From contig NZ_JOIZ01000039.1 in NCBI RefSeq assembly GCF_000721605.1, positions 1 through 49,518 of the forward strand: DNA of 49,518 nt. Reading direction: 5' to 3'. Positions 34,669-43,430 of the stretch are shown piece by piece. This DNA is from Streptomyces sp. NRRL S-37 (GTDB lineage Bacteria; Actinomycetota; Actinomycetes; Streptomycetales; Streptomycetaceae). The notes below the pieces were generated by a model. The model saw only the letters and a list, made by a program, of their open reading frames with translations. It was not told the DNA's origin and ran no database searches. Position numbers and translations under genes: made by a program. Each line of letters begins with the position of its first letter. Within the stretch, counting starts at the first letter, position 1.

Positions 34669-36195
34669 TTACGGGCGGCGGATCGCGTCGACCGAGGCCG
34701 GGGCGGCGGTGCCGGCGGCCAGCTCCGTCTCCAGGAGCTGCTTGCCGAGGAGCTCGGGGTCGGGCAGGTCCATCGGGTACTCGCCGTCGAAGCAGGCGCG
34801 GCACAGGTTCGGCTTGGCGATGGTGGTCGCCTCGATCATGCCGTCGATGGAGATGTACGCCAGCGAGTCGGCGCCCAGCGAGGTGCCGATCTCGTCGATC
34901 GTCATGCCGTTGGCGATGAGCTCCGCGCGGGTGGCGAAGTCGATGCCGAAGAAGCAGGGCCACTTCACGGGTGGCGAGGAGATCCGGATGTGGACCTCGG
35001 CCGCGCCCGCCTCGCGGAGCATCCGGACCAGGGCCCGCTGGGTGTTGCCGCGCACGATCGAGTCGTCGACGACGACCAGGCGCTTGCCCTTGATGACTTC
35101 CTTGAGCGGGTTCAGCTTCAGGCGGATGCCGAGCTGCCGGATGGTCTGCGAGGGCTGGATGAACGTACGTCCGACGTACGCGTTCTTGACCAGGCCGGCG
35201 CCGAAGGGGATGCCGGACGCCTCCGCGTAGCCGATCGCGGCCGGAGTCCCGGACTCCGGGGTGGCTATGACCAGGTCGGCCTCGGCCGGGGCCTCCTTGG
35301 CCAGCCTGCGGCCCATCTCGACACGCGAGAGGTACACGTTCCGGCCGGCGATGTCGGTGTCCGGGCGGGCCAGGTACACGTACTCGAAGACACAGCCCTT
35401 GGGCTTCGCTTCCGCGAATCGCGAGGTGCGCAGCCCGTTCTCGTCGATGGCGACGAACTCGCCCGGCTCGATCTCACGCACATAGCTCGCGCCGCAGATG
35501 TCGAGGGCGGCGGACTCGGAGGCGACGACCCAGCCGCGCTCCAGGCGGCCGAGGACCAGCGGGCGGATGCCCTGCGGGTCACGGGCCGCGTACAAGGTGT
35601 TCTCGTCCATGAAGACGAGGCTGAAGGCGCCCCTGACCTTGGGCAGGACCGCGTGCGCGGCCTGCTCCACGGTCACCGGCTCGCCGTCGGCGGCGCGCTG
35701 GCCGGCCAGCAGGGCGGTGATCAGGTCGGTGTCGTTGGTGGCCGCCACCTTGGGGGCGCGGCCGTTCTCCTTGGGGAGCTCGGCGACCATCTCGGCGAGC
35801 TGCGCCGTGTTGACCAGGTTGCCGTTGTGGCCGAGCGCGATGGATCCGTGCGCGGTGGCGCGGAACGTCGGCTGGGCGTTCTCCCACACGGAGGCGCCGG
35901 TGGTCGAGTAGCGGGCGTGTCCGACCGCGATATGACCCTGGAGCGAACCGAGCGAGGTCTCGTCGAAGACCTGGGAGACCAGGCCCATGTCCTTGAAGAC
36001 GAGGATCTGGGAGCCGTTGCTGACCGCGATTCCCGCGGATTCCTGGCCCCGATGCTGGAGGGCGTAGAGCCCGAAGTACGTGAGCTTGGCGACCTCTTCA
36101 CCCGGGGCCCAGACACCGAAGACGCCGCAAGCGTCCTGGGGGCCCTTCTCACCGGGGAGCAGGTCGTGGTTGAGTCGTCCGTCACCACGTGGCAC
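34669..36195 (-). CDS. purF: Amidophosphoribosyltransferase
   Basis: A 508-residue enzyme that makes phosphoribosylamine from PRPP and glutamine, the committed step of purine synthesis. The nucleophile Cys is at residue 23 (DACGVFGVW), so a short propeptide must be removed. The Ntn glutaminase domain has LQHRGQESAG and GHNGNLVN; the PRPP loop is VVVDDSIVRGNT. Fe-S-type cysteines are present in the C-terminal part (KWPCFFGID, NLCRACFDGEYP), as in Bacillus PurF. The GTG at 36195 gives the PRGDGRLNHDLLPGEKGPQD start I remember for Streptomyces; GGAGG is only one base away, so translation initiation may be weak. Confidence 0.95.
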   Translation of the reverse strand: MPRGDGRLNHDLLPGEKGPQDACGVFGVWAPGEEVAKLTYFGLYALQHRGQESAGIAVSNGSQILVFKDMGLVSQVFDETSLGSLQGHIAVGHARYSTTGASVWENAQPTFRATAHGSIALGHNGNLVNTAQLAEMVAELPKENGRAPKVAATNDTDLITALLAGQRAADGEPVTVEQAAHAVLPKVRGAFSLVFMDENTLYAARDPQGIRPLVLGRLERGWVVASESAALDICGASYVREIEPGEFVAIDENGLRTSRFAEAKPKGCVFEYVYLARPDTDIAGRNVYLSRVEMGRRLAKEAPAEADLVIATPESGTPAAIGYAEASGIPFGAGLVKNAYVGRTFIQPSQTIRQLGIRLKLNPLKEVIKGKRLVVVDDSIVRGNTQRALVRMLREAGAAEVHIRISSPPVKWPCFFGIDFATRAELIANGMTIDEIGTSLGADSLAYISIDGMIEATTIAKPNLCRACFDGEYPMDLPDPELLGKQLLETELAAGTAAPASVDAIRRP

Positions 36196-36257
36196 GCCTC
36201 CGAGTGTAGGCGAGGCGGGCCGCTGGTCCGAATGCGGGATACGGGACCGGCGGTGGA

Positions 36258-37043
36258 TCAGCGTTCCGCGACGGCCCGCACACGGGTGCCGTTTTCGCTG
36301 GTCAGCGTGAGGGTTCGGCCTTCGATCGCGTACTTCGCGGTGCCGTTGAACAGCTTCGTCAGCGCCTTCTCGCCGTCCATGAGTGAGTCTTCGCACATCA
36401 TTCGGGTCAGGGACGGCACGCCGAGGGTGATATGGCCGTCGCGCACGGTGGCGTCGGCGTTCACGTGGTTGCAGCCGAGCCGGCCGGAGACGGTGCCCTC
36501 CTCCTTGTCGAAGGTGAGGTGGGCGCGGCCGTCGAGGGCGGGGGTGGTGACGGTCCACCGGGTGCCGTACAGCGGGGTGTCCTCGGTGCGGCTCAGGCGG
36601 ACGGTGTCGCCGGACCCGGTGGTGAGGGTGAGGCGGCCGTCGTGCACGTCGGTCTTCAGGGCGCCGTCGCCGAGGGTGGCGGCGAGGGTGCTTTCGAGGT
36701 CCATGACCTGCGCGTCGCAGGCCCGCAGGGTGGTGTCCCGGTCGCCGAGCCGGATGCGGTCGCCCTCGAAGGTGACCCGGCCCTTGAACAGGTTGCATCC
36801 GTAGCCGCCCTCGGCCCCGCCGTCCTCGTCGAGGGTGAGGTGCGCGCCGTCGGGGGCGCGGTGGGTGGTGCCGTCGACGGTGACGTCGTCGATGGTCCAG
36901 CGGATGCCGGTGACCGGCTTCTGTGCCTGTGCGGTGCCGCTGCCGGCGCCCGCCTGCTCGCTGCCACAGGCCGCCGCGAGCGGGACGACGAGCACGGCGA
37001 GGGCCGTCAGGGTCATGCGCTGCTGGTGCTTCTGCCTGTACAT
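36258..37043 (-). CDS. Exported lipoprotein with two META domains
   Basis: A 261-residue protein with a signal peptide and lipobox LAAAC (about residues 22-26). Two META-type (HslJ-like) repeats follow, at about 45-140 and 150-258. Each has the W-x-hydrophobic start (GIRWTIDDV, GTRWTVTTP), a GC-N core (GGYGCNLFKG, GRLGCNHVNA) and a cysteine near its end. The paired cysteines may form disulphides outside the cell. HslJ in E. coli affects novobiocin resistance; the role here is unknown. It lies 62 bases upstream of purF on the same strand. Confidence 0.85.
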   Translation of the reverse strand: MYRQKHQQRMTLTALAVLVVPLAAACGSEQAGAGSGTAQAQKPVTGIRWTIDDVTVDGTTHRAPDGAHLTLDEDGGAEGGYGCNLFKGRVTFEGDRIRLGDRDTTLRACDAQVMDLESTLAATLGDGALKTDVHDGRLTLTTGSGDTVRLSRTEDTPLYGTRWTVTTPALDGRAHLTFDKEEGTVSGRLGCNHVNADATVRDGHITLGVPSLTRMMCEDSLMDGEKALTKLFNGTAKYAIEGRTLTLTSENGTRVRAVAER

Positions 37044-37092
37044 GCCGATTCGACGGGGGCGGGGGGCGCGTGGTTCCCCTTGCGCGCCGGGC

Positions 37093-37890
37093 TCATCCCA
37101 GCAGGGGCAGATACGGCGCGAGGTCCGCCCGTTCCCCGCTCGCGCTCACCTTCGCGCCGGCCACCGCGTCCTGCCAGGCCGTCCGGCCGGAGGCCAGCCT
37201 CGCCCAGGTCAGCGGGTCGGTCTCGACGACGTTCGGCGGGGTGCCCCGGGTGTGCCTCGGCCCCTCCACGCACTGCACGACCGCGTACGGCGGGATCCGC
37301 ACCTCCGTGGAGCCGCCGGGGGCCTTCGCGGCGAGCGCGTCGGCCAGCAGCCGGGTGCAGGCGGCGAGGGCCTGACGGTCGTACGGGATGCCGAGACCGG
37401 GCACGGCGGCATTCAGGTCGTCGGTGTGGACGACGAGCTCGACGGTGCGGGTGACCAGGTAGTCGGCGAGGGTGATGGCGCCGGTCCGGGTGGCGAGGAG
37501 ACGGGTGTCCGGCGCGTCGGCGAGGCGCTCGGTGAAGCGCTGCTCGGTGCGGGCGTAGAGGGCGTCGAGGTCGGGATTCGCGCCGGCCAGCGCGCGGGTG
37601 GCGTCGGCGATGTCACCCGCCCGGGCGGCGGTGGCGGAGGGCCAGTCGAGGAGGGCCAGCTCGGCCTTCGGCGGTGCCTCGCGGTCGAGGTTGCGGCTGA
37701 CCGTCTCCACCGCCATGGTCACGTGCGCGGCCAGCTCCCGTACGGTCCAGTCGCCGAGCCGGGTGGGCAGCGCGAGCTGCTCGGGGGTGAGGGTGCGCAC
37801 GGCCGCCCGTACGTTCCCGAACTGCGCCAGGACGGCGGCGCGGGTCTTGACGGGGTCGTAGGAACGAGCACGCTTCTTGGCCGGTGGCAT
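37093..37890 (-). CDS. Maleylpyruvate isomerase-family mycothiol-dependent enzyme (DinB superfamily)
   Basis: A 265-residue protein. Residues about 15-155 form a DinB/MDMPI four-helix domain. The likely metal ligands are the His in GDWTVRELAAHVT, the later Glu, and the His in VELVVHTDDL. The C-terminal part (about 170-265) resembles the SCP2-like domain found with MDMPI proteins. Family members use mycothiol as thiol cofactor in isomerase or transferase reactions. The substrate is not known, and the usual gentisate genes are absent. The conserved start is KRARSYDPVKTRAAVLAQFGNV. Confidence 0.8.
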   Translation of the reverse strand: MPPAKKRARSYDPVKTRAAVLAQFGNVRAAVRTLTPEQLALPTRLGDWTVRELAAHVTMAVETVSRNLDREAPPKAELALLDWPSATAARAGDIADATRALAGANPDLDALYARTEQRFTERLADAPDTRLLATRTGAITLADYLVTRTVELVVHTDDLNAAVPGLGIPYDRQALAACTRLLADALAAKAPGGSTEVRIPPYAVVQCVEGPRHTRGTPPNVVETDPLTWARLASGRTAWQDAVAGAKVSASGERADLAPYLPLLG

Positions 37891-38040
37891 GGCGGAAGCC
37901 TATGCGGGCGCGGCCGACGCCGGACGGGGTACGTCGGACACCTCGCCGTCGCGGTGTCCGGGGCGGGGCCGTCCGGGTCGCCGACGCGCTCCGTCCCCGT
38001 CCGTCTCGCACGGAGGCGGTCCGGCGATGACCGCACCACG

Positions 38041-38078
38041 CCGCAGCCCCCGCCCGGCGGACCGGGCGGGGGCTGCGG
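38041..38078 (-). terminator. Terminator of the purS-purQ-purL operon
   Basis: A perfect 17-bp GC stem starting CCGCAGCCCCCGCCCGG with a four-base loop lies 18 bases after the purL stop. Confidence 0.85.
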
Positions 38079-38096
38079 ACGGAAGGGGCGGGAGGA

Positions 38097-40355
38097 TCAG
38101 GCCAGCAGGGCCGGGATCGTGCCCTCGTGGATCTCGCGCAGCTCGGCCAGGGGGAGCGCGAACTCGCCCTGGACCTCCACCGTGTCGCCGTCGACGACGC
38201 CGACGCGGGTGGCCGGGAGGCCGCGTGCGCCGCACATGTCGTTGAAGCGGACCTCCTCCGAGCGCGGCACGGCGACGATCGCACGGCCGGCCGACTCGGA
38301 GAACAGGAAGGTGAAGGCGTCGAGCCCGTCCGGGACGACCAGACGCGCGCCCTTCCCGCCCAGCAGCGCCGACTCGACGACCGCCTGGATCAGACCGCCG
38401 TCGGACAGGTCGTGCGCGGAGTCGATCATGCCGTCGCGGGAGGCGGAGATCAGGATCTCGGCGAGCAGCCGCTCCCGCTCCAGGTCGACCTTCGGGGGCA
38501 GGCCGCCGAGGTGGTCGTGGATCACCTGGGACCAGGCCGAGCCGCCGAACTCCTCACGCGTGTCGCCCAGCAGGTACAGCAGCTGGCCGTCCTCCTGGAA
38601 GGCGACCGGGGTGCGGCGGGCCACGTCGTCGATGACGCCGAGGACGGCGACCACCGGGGTCGGGTGGATGGCGGCCTCGCCCGTCTGGTTGTACAGCGAG
38701 ACGTTGCCGCCGGTCACCGGGGTGCCGAGCTGCTGGCAGCCGTCCGCCAGACCGCGCACGGCCTCCGCGAACTGCCACATGACGGCCGGGTCCTCGGGCG
38801 AGCCGAAGTTCAGGCAGTCGGAGACCGCGAGGGGCCTGGCGCCGGTCGTGGCGACGTTGCGGTACGCCTCCGCGAGGGCGAGCTGGGCGCCCGTGTACGG
38901 GTCGAGCTTGGCGTAGCGGCCGTTGCCGTCGGTGGCGATCGCGACGCCGAGGCCGGACGCCTCGTCGATGCGGATCATGCCGGAGTCCTCGGGCTGGGCC
39001 AGGACGGTGTTGCCCTGCACGAAGTGGTCGTACTGCTGGGTGATCCACTGCTTGGAGGCCTGGTTGGGCGAGCCGACCAGCTTCAGGACCTGGTCCTTCA
39101 GCTCCTCGCCCGTCTCCGGGCGGGGCAGCTTGTTCGCGTCGTCCGCCTGGAGCTCGTCCTGCCAGGACGGGCGGGCGTACGGGCGCTCGTACGTCGGGCC
39201 CTCGTGGGCGACCGTGCGCGGGTCGACGTCGACGATCTTGCCGCCGTGCCAGAAGATCTCCAGCCGGTCACCGTCGGTCACCTCGCCGATGACGGTGGCG
39301 ATGACGTCCCACTTGTCGCAGATCTCGAGGAAGCGGTCGACCTTGTCGGGCTCGACGACCGCGCACATCCTTTCCTGCGACTCGCTCATGAGGATCTCCT
39401 CGGGGGAGAGCGTCGAGTCGCGCAGCGGTACGTCGTCGAGGGTGACGCGCATGCCGCCGGAGCCGTTGGAGGCCAGCTCGGACGTGGCGCAGGACAGGCC
39501 GGCCGCGCCGAGGTCCTGGATGCCGACGACGAGCTTCTCCTGGAACGCCTCCAGGGTGCACTCGATGAGGAGCTTCTCCTGGAAGGGGTCGCCGACCTGC
39601 ACGGCGGGGCGCTTGGAGGGCTTGGCGTCGTCGAAGGTCTCGGAGGCCAGGATGGAGGCGCCGCCGATGCCGTCGCCGCCGGTGCGGGCCCCGTACAGGA
39701 TGACCTTGTTGCCGGCGCCGGAGGCCTTCGCGAGGTGGATGTCCTCGTGCCGCATGACGCCGATGGCACCGGCGTTGACCAGCGGGTTGCCCTGGTAGCA
39801 GGCGTCGAAGACGACCTCGCCGCCGATGTTGGGCAGGCCCAGGCAGTTGCCGTAGCCGCCGATGCCGGCGACGACGCCGGGCAGGACGCGCTTGGTGTCG
39901 GGGTGGTCCGCGGCGCCGAAGCGCAGCGGGTCCACGACCGCGACCGGGCGGGCGCCCATGGCGATGATGTCGCGGACGATGCCGCCCACGCCCGTGGCCG
40001 CGCCCTGGTAGGGCTCGACGTAGGAGGGGTGGTTGTGCGACTCGACCTTGAAGGTGACCGCGTAGCCCTGGCCGACGTCGACGACGCCGGCGTTCTCGCC
40101 GATGCCGACGAGCAGGGCGTCGTTCTGGGGGGCCTTCTCGCCGAACTGGCGGAGGTGGACCTTGGAGGACTTGTACGAGCAGTGCTCGGACCACATGACG
40201 GAGTACATGGCGAGTTCGGCGCCGGTCGGGCGGCGGCCGAGGATCTCCACCACCCGCTCGTACTCGTCCTTCTTCAGGCCCAGCTCGGCCCAGGGCAGCT
40301 CGACGTCGGGGGTCGCGGCCGCGTGCTCGACCGTGTCCAGAGGCGTCCGGCTCAT
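38097..40355 (-). CDS. purL: Phosphoribosylformylglycinamidine synthase, large subunit
   Basis: A 752-residue enzyme of the small PurL type, which works in a complex with PurQ (glutaminase) and PurS. Together they convert FGAR to FGAM using ATP and glutamine ammonia. The start ([20 protein letters not shown]), [27 protein letters not shown] and SHNHPS motifs and the duplicated PurM-like halves are all present. The ATG at 40355 overlaps the purQ stop by four bases (ATGA), so translation is coupled. Last gene of the operon. Confidence 0.97.
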   Translation of the reverse strand: MSRTPLDTVEHAAATPDVELPWAELGLKKDEYERVVEILGRRPTGAELAMYSVMWSEHCSYKSSKVHLRQFGEKAPQNDALLVGIGENAGVVDVGQGYAVTFKVESHNHPSYVEPYQGAATGVGGIVRDIIAMGARPVAVVDPLRFGAADHPDTKRVLPGVVAGIGGYGNCLGLPNIGGEVVFDACYQGNPLVNAGAIGVMRHEDIHLAKASGAGNKVILYGARTGGDGIGGASILASETFDDAKPSKRPAVQVGDPFQEKLLIECTLEAFQEKLVVGIQDLGAAGLSCATSELASNGSGGMRVTLDDVPLRDSTLSPEEILMSESQERMCAVVEPDKVDRFLEICDKWDVIATVIGEVTDGDRLEIFWHGGKIVDVDPRTVAHEGPTYERPYARPSWQDELQADDANKLPRPETGEELKDQVLKLVGSPNQASKQWITQQYDHFVQGNTVLAQPEDSGMIRIDEASGLGVAIATDGNGRYAKLDPYTGAQLALAEAYRNVATTGARPLAVSDCLNFGSPEDPAVMWQFAEAVRGLADGCQQLGTPVTGGNVSLYNQTGEAAIHPTPVVAVLGVIDDVARRTPVAFQEDGQLLYLLGDTREEFGGSAWSQVIHDHLGGLPPKVDLERERLLAEILISASRDGMIDSAHDLSDGGLIQAVVESALLGGKGARLVVPDGLDAFTFLFSESAGRAIVAVPRSEEVRFNDMCGARGLPATRVGVVDGDTVEVQGEFALPLAELREIHEGTIPALLA

Positions 40356-41032
40356 GCGTTGACCAGCTTCTTGAGGATCGAGGTGAAGAACGGGAGGCCG
40401 TCGGTGCGGCCGGTGCCGATCAGCGGCTCGACGGCGTGCTCGGGGTGCGGCATCAGGCCGACGACGTTGCCCGCCGCGTTGGTGATGCCGGCGATGTCGT
40501 TGAGCGAGCCGTTGGGGTTGACGTCGAGGTAGCGGAAGGCGACGCGGCCCTCGGCCTCCAGCTCGTCCAGCGTCCGCCGGTCGGCCACGTAGCGGCCGTC
40601 CATGTTCTTCAGCGGGATGTGGATCTCCTGACCGGCCGTGTAGTCGGTGGTCCAGGAGGTGTCCGTGTTCTCCACCCGCAGCTTCTGGTCGCGGCAGATG
40701 AAGTGCAGGTGGTCGTTGCCCAGCATGCCGCCGGGCAGCAGGTGGGCCTCCGTGAGGATCTGGAAGCCGTTGCAGATGCCCAGCACCGGCAGACCCGCCT
40801 TGGCCTGGTCGATGACGGTGTCCATCACCGGCGAGAAGCGCGCGATGGCGCCGGCGCGCAGATAGTCGCCGTAGGAGAAACCGCCGCAGAGCACCACGGC
40901 GTCGACCTGCTTGAGGTCCTTGTCCTTGTGCCAGAGGGCGACGGGTTCGGCACCGGCGACGCGGATCGCGCGCTGGGTGTCCCGGTCGTCCAGGCTGCCC
41001 GGGAAAGTGACGACGCCGATACGAGCGGTCAC
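40352..41032 (-). CDS. purQ: Phosphoribosylformylglycinamidine synthase, glutaminase subunit
   Basis: A 226-residue class I glutamine amidotransferase that supplies ammonia to PurL. The nucleophile Cys lies in [12 protein letters not shown]. The His and Glu of the triad lie in [23 protein letters not shown] is the oxyanion-hole region. The GTG at 41032 overlaps the purS stop (GTGA), so the three genes are translationally coupled in the order purS-purQ-purL. Confidence 0.97.
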   Translation of the reverse strand: MTARIGVVTFPGSLDDRDTQRAIRVAGAEPVALWHKDKDLKQVDAVVLCGGFSYGDYLRAGAIARFSPVMDTVIDQAKAGLPVLGICNGFQILTEAHLLPGGMLGNDHLHFICRDQKLRVENTDTSWTTDYTAGQEIHIPLKNMDGRYVADRRTLDELEAEGRVAFRYLDVNPNGSLNDIAGITNAAGNVVGLMPHPEHAVEPLIGTGRTDGLPFFTSILKKLVNA

Positions 41033-41292
41033 TTCGCGGCCTCCGCGACTTCCTCGACCCGTACGGTGAAGTCCTCGATCACGGTGTTGGCGAGGAAGGA
41101 TTCCGCAAGATCGTGGATACGGGCGAGCGCGGCCTCGTCGACCGGCCCGTCAACTTCCAGTTCGAATCGCTTTCCCTGACGGACGTCCGAGATCCCTTCG
41201 AAACCCAGTCGCGGCAGTGCGCGCTGCACCGCCTGGCCCTGGGGGTCGAGGATCTCCGGCTTGAGCATGACGTCGACTACGACGCGTGCCAC
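41029..41292 (-). CDS. purS: Phosphoribosylformylglycinamidine synthase subunit PurS
   Basis: An 87-residue structural subunit that bridges PurL and PurQ and helps ammonia transfer. The family pattern [23 protein letters not shown] and VRQGKRFEL is clear. The GTG at 41292 is chosen over GTG 41298 because GGGAG lies five bases before it and the protein then starts with the usual M-A-R-V-V-V. First gene of the purSQL operon, divergent from lsrL. Confidence 0.93.
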   Translation of the reverse strand: MARVVVDVMLKPEILDPQGQAVQRALPRLGFEGISDVRQGKRFELEVDGPVDEAALARIHDLAESFLANTVIEDFTVRVEEVAEAAK

Positions 41293-41645
41293 TGGCACTC
41301 CCGGTGTGTGGTGCTGAGCAGGTCCCTTCAGACTACCCGCACAAAATTTCTACGCGAGTAGAGTTGGAGGAATCTACGTGAGCGCCGTCACGATTCGGCA
41401 TCACGGGCAGACATCCGGGAAAAGTTCCGGGAAAGATCTCCGTTCACCCGCACATCTCTATTGCGCACCGGACACGCGGACAGATTTAGTCGGGCTTCAC
41501 ATTGCAATGCCGGGCACTGTACAAATGAATTGTCATTAGCAGATACTTTGCCCGATTACAGGCGAACAGCCGACATCTCGACGATGTACCGGCACGTCAT
41601 CACGGGCGTCCGGACGAGAGATGCCGCACGAAGGGACCGATATTC
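41293..41645. promoter_or_regulatory. Divergent AT-rich region between purSQL and lsrL
   Basis: The 353 bases are distinctly richer in A and T than their surroundings, with a small hairpin TCTAC-GCGA-GTAGA at about 41350-41363 and AT-rich tracts around 41480-41560. Lsr2-type proteins prefer such DNA, so self-regulation of lsrL and an effect on purSQL are plausible. Promoter hexamers with proper spacing could not be placed. Confidence 0.5.
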
Positions 41646-41963
41646 GTGGCGCAGAAGGTCGTGGTCACTCTCTTTGACGACATCGACGGCTCGGAAGCGG
41701 CGGAAACGATCGCCTTCGGACTGGACGGCACGTCGTACGAGATCGACCTCAATGAAACCAATGCCAGGAAACTGCGTGCGGCCCTCGAGCCCTACGTGGA
41801 CGCCGGCCGCAAGCGGTCGCGCTCCGGCAAGGCGTACCGGCAGACGGAGGTCGCCCCGGACCCGGCCGCCGTGCGCGCCTGGGCCCAGGCGAACCGGATG
41901 GACGTCCCCGCGCGCGGGCGGATCCCCAAGAAGGTCTACGAGGCGTTCGCCGCGGCGCGGTGA
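41646..41963 (+). CDS. lsrL: Lsr2-family nucleoid-associated protein LsrL
   Basis: A 105-residue xenogeneic-silencer-type DNA-binding protein. The N-terminal dimer/oligomer domain has the Lsr2 pattern AQKVVVTLFDDIDGSEA and SYEIDLNETNARKLR. The C-terminal domain has the AT-hook-like RGR (VPARGRIPKKVYEAF) that inserts into the minor groove of AT-rich DNA. Streptomyces encode two Lsr2 proteins; the position next to purSQL matches the paralogue SCO4076 (LsrL) as I remember it. GTG start with AAGGGA about nine bases upstream. The main Lsr2 silences specialised metabolism; the role of LsrL is less clear. Confidence 0.92.
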   Translation: MAQKVVVTLFDDIDGSEAAETIAFGLDGTSYEIDLNETNARKLRAALEPYVDAGRKRSRSGKAYRQTEVAPDPAAVRAWAQANRMDVPARGRIPKKVYEAFAAAR

Positions 41964-41982
41964 GCGGCTCGGTGAGCCGGCC

Positions 41983-42011
41983 GGGTGACCCGCCTCGACG
42001 GCCGGTCACCC
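41983..42011 (+). terminator. Possible terminator after lsrL
   Basis: GGGTGACC pairs with GGTCACCC across a 13-base loop, 20 bases after the stop codon. Moderate stability. Confidence 0.4.
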
Positions 42012-42030
42012 GTCCCCCGCGGCAACCGAC

Positions 42031-42061
42031 TTGCGCAGCACCCCTGCTGATCAGCTAGAGT
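42031..42061 (+). promoter_or_regulatory. Possible promoter of the unusual tRNA-Gly(TCC)
   Basis: TTGCGC at 42031-42036 and TAGAGT at 42056-42061 are separated by 19 bases, slightly long, and lie 50 bases before the tRNA. Confidence 0.4.
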
Positions 42062-42111
42062 CTGGAGCACGCCGAGGGGCAAGGCCGAAAGGCCCGGCTC
42101 ACGGAGTACAT

Positions 42112-42183
42112 GCGGGTGTAGTTCAGTAGCAGAACATCCCCCTTCCAGGGGGAAGGCGCAGTGTGCAATTCCTGTCACCCGCT
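42112..42183 (+). tRNA. Non-canonical tRNA-Gly (TCC)
   Basis: A 72-base gene. The acceptor (GCGGGTG/CACCCGC), D stem (GTTC/GAAC) and anticodon stem (TCCCC/GGGGA) are perfectly paired, with anticodon TCC at 42144-42146 and discriminator T. The T arm is abnormal: GTTC is replaced by GTGC (42163-42166). The stem pairs only if one T (42162) is bulged, and the 5' pair is G-T. The D loop is AGTAGCA, so G18 is replaced by A while G19 is kept. The G18-Psi55 elbow contact is therefore lost. These changes recall the staphylococcal glycyl-tRNAs dedicated to peptidoglycan. Confidence 0.85.
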
Positions 42184-42263
42184 CTGCATCGCCGTACCGA
42201 TCACGCTTGTCGATCGGGTAGGCTGGTGCTCGCGCCGATCGGTGAGAGCCGGTCGGAGGCAAT

Positions 42264-42336
42264 GCGGACGTAGCTCAGTTGGTAGAGCGCAACCTTGCCA
42301 AGGTTGAGGTCGCGAGTTCGAGCCTCGTCGTCCGCT
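42264..42336 (+). tRNA. tRNA-Gly (GCC), copy 1
   Basis: A 73-base canonical cloverleaf with anticodon GCC, GG in the D loop and the normal GTTCGAG T arm. It lies 80 bases after the unusual tRNA-Gly(TCC). Confidence 0.96.
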
Positions 42337-42343
42337 CCAGATC

Positions 42344-42372
42344 AAAGGCCCCGGTCATCGACCGGGGCCTTT
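42344..42372 (+). terminator. Terminator of the tRNA-Gly pair
   Basis: Perfect 13-bp stem AAAGGCCCCGGTC / GACCGGGGCCTTT with a three-base loop, followed by TGTCGTGTG. Confidence 0.85.
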
Positions 42373-42467
42373 GTCGTGTGCGCGCTCACGGCCCGTCTGA
42401 CATTTGTCATGTCCGGTGATGACAGTCCGCACTGCCGGACCGCCTTGGCCGCCGGGATGCTCGAGGC

Positions 42468-43430
42468 ATGGAAGCGAACGAACACGAACACGTGATTGAG
42501 GTCACCGGCCTGCGACGTGTCTACGGGGGCGGGTTCGAAGCGGTCCGCGGGATCGACTTCTCGGTACGGCGCGGAGAGGTCTTCGCCCTGCTCGGCACCA
42601 ACGGCGCCGGCAAGACCTCCACCGTCGAACTGCTGGAGGGGCTCGCCGCCCCGGCCGGCGGGCGGGTCCGGGTGCTCGGCCACGACCCGTACACCGAACG
42701 CGCCGCCGTACGGCCCCGCACCGGCGTGATGCTCCAGGAAGGCGGGTTCCCCTCCGAGTTGACCGTCGCCGAGACCGCCCGGATGTGGGCGGGGTGCGTC
42801 AGCGGGGCCCGCCCCGAGCGGGAGGTGCTGGCGCTGGTCGGGCTGGAGCCGAAGAGCGGCGTCCGGGTGAAGCAGCTCTCCGGGGGCCAGCGGCGCCGCC
42901 TGGACCTGGCGCTCGCGCTGCTCGGCGAGCCCGAGGTGCTCTTCCTCGACGAACCCACCACCGGGCTCGACGCCGAGGGCCGCCGGGACACCTGGGAGCT
43001 GGTGGGCGCGCTGCGCGACGGCGGTACGACCGTGCTGCTCACCACGCACTACCTGGAGGAGGCCGAGAACCTCGCCGACCGGCTCGCGATCATGCACGAG
43101 GGCCGGATCGCCGCCACCGGCACCCCGGCCGAGGTGACCGCGAGCGAGCCGTCCCGGATCACCTTCGAACTGCCCGAGGGCTACTTCGTGGGCGACCTGC
43201 CGCCCCTCGCCGCACTGGGCGTGAGCGACCACACGGTCGACGGCCGGACCGTCCGGCTGCGCACCCGTGAACTGCAGCGGGCGGCCACCGGACTGCTGAT
43301 GTGGGCGCAGGGCGCCGGGGTGGAACTGCGCCGGCTGGACGTGCGGTCGGCATCGCTGGAGGAGGCGTTCCTCGGGATCGCCAAGGACGCGTCGGCGGGG
43401 ACGACGACGCCGAAGGAGTACGCGGCATGA
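42468..43430 (+). CDS. ABC transporter ATP-binding protein
   Basis: A 320-residue ATPase subunit. Walker A is GTNGAGKTS at about residues 44-52, the signature is LSGGQRRRLDLALALL, and Walker B is VLFLDEPTTGLD followed by the H-loop TTHYLEEAE. A C-terminal extension of about 90 residues is typical of the DrrA/NatA type. It pairs with the permease that follows. The ATG at 42468 lies about 95 bases after the tRNA terminator. First gene of a four-gene operon (ATPase, permease, kinase, regulator) whose members overlap or nearly touch. Confidence 0.92.
   Translation: MEANEHEHVIEVTGLRRVYGGGFEAVRGIDFSVRRGEVFALLGTNGAGKTSTVELLEGLAAPAGGRVRVLGHDPYTERAAVRPRTGVMLQEGGFPSELTVAETARMWAGCVSGARPEREVLALVGLEPKSGVRVKQLSGGQRRRLDLALALLGEPEVLFLDEPTTGLDAEGRRDTWELVGALRDGGTTVLLTTHYLEEAENLADRLAIMHEGRIAATGTPAEVTASEPSRITFELPEGYFVGDLPPLAALGVSDHTVDGRTVRLRTRELQRAATGLLMWAQGAGVELRRLDVRSASLEEAFLGIAKDASAGTTTPKEYAA

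Noticed and set aside
33607..36804. 1065-codon open frame antisense to purM and purF
   Set aside because: It spans two certain genes and their gap with a Gly/Val/Asp/Arg-biased composition; no motif is present.
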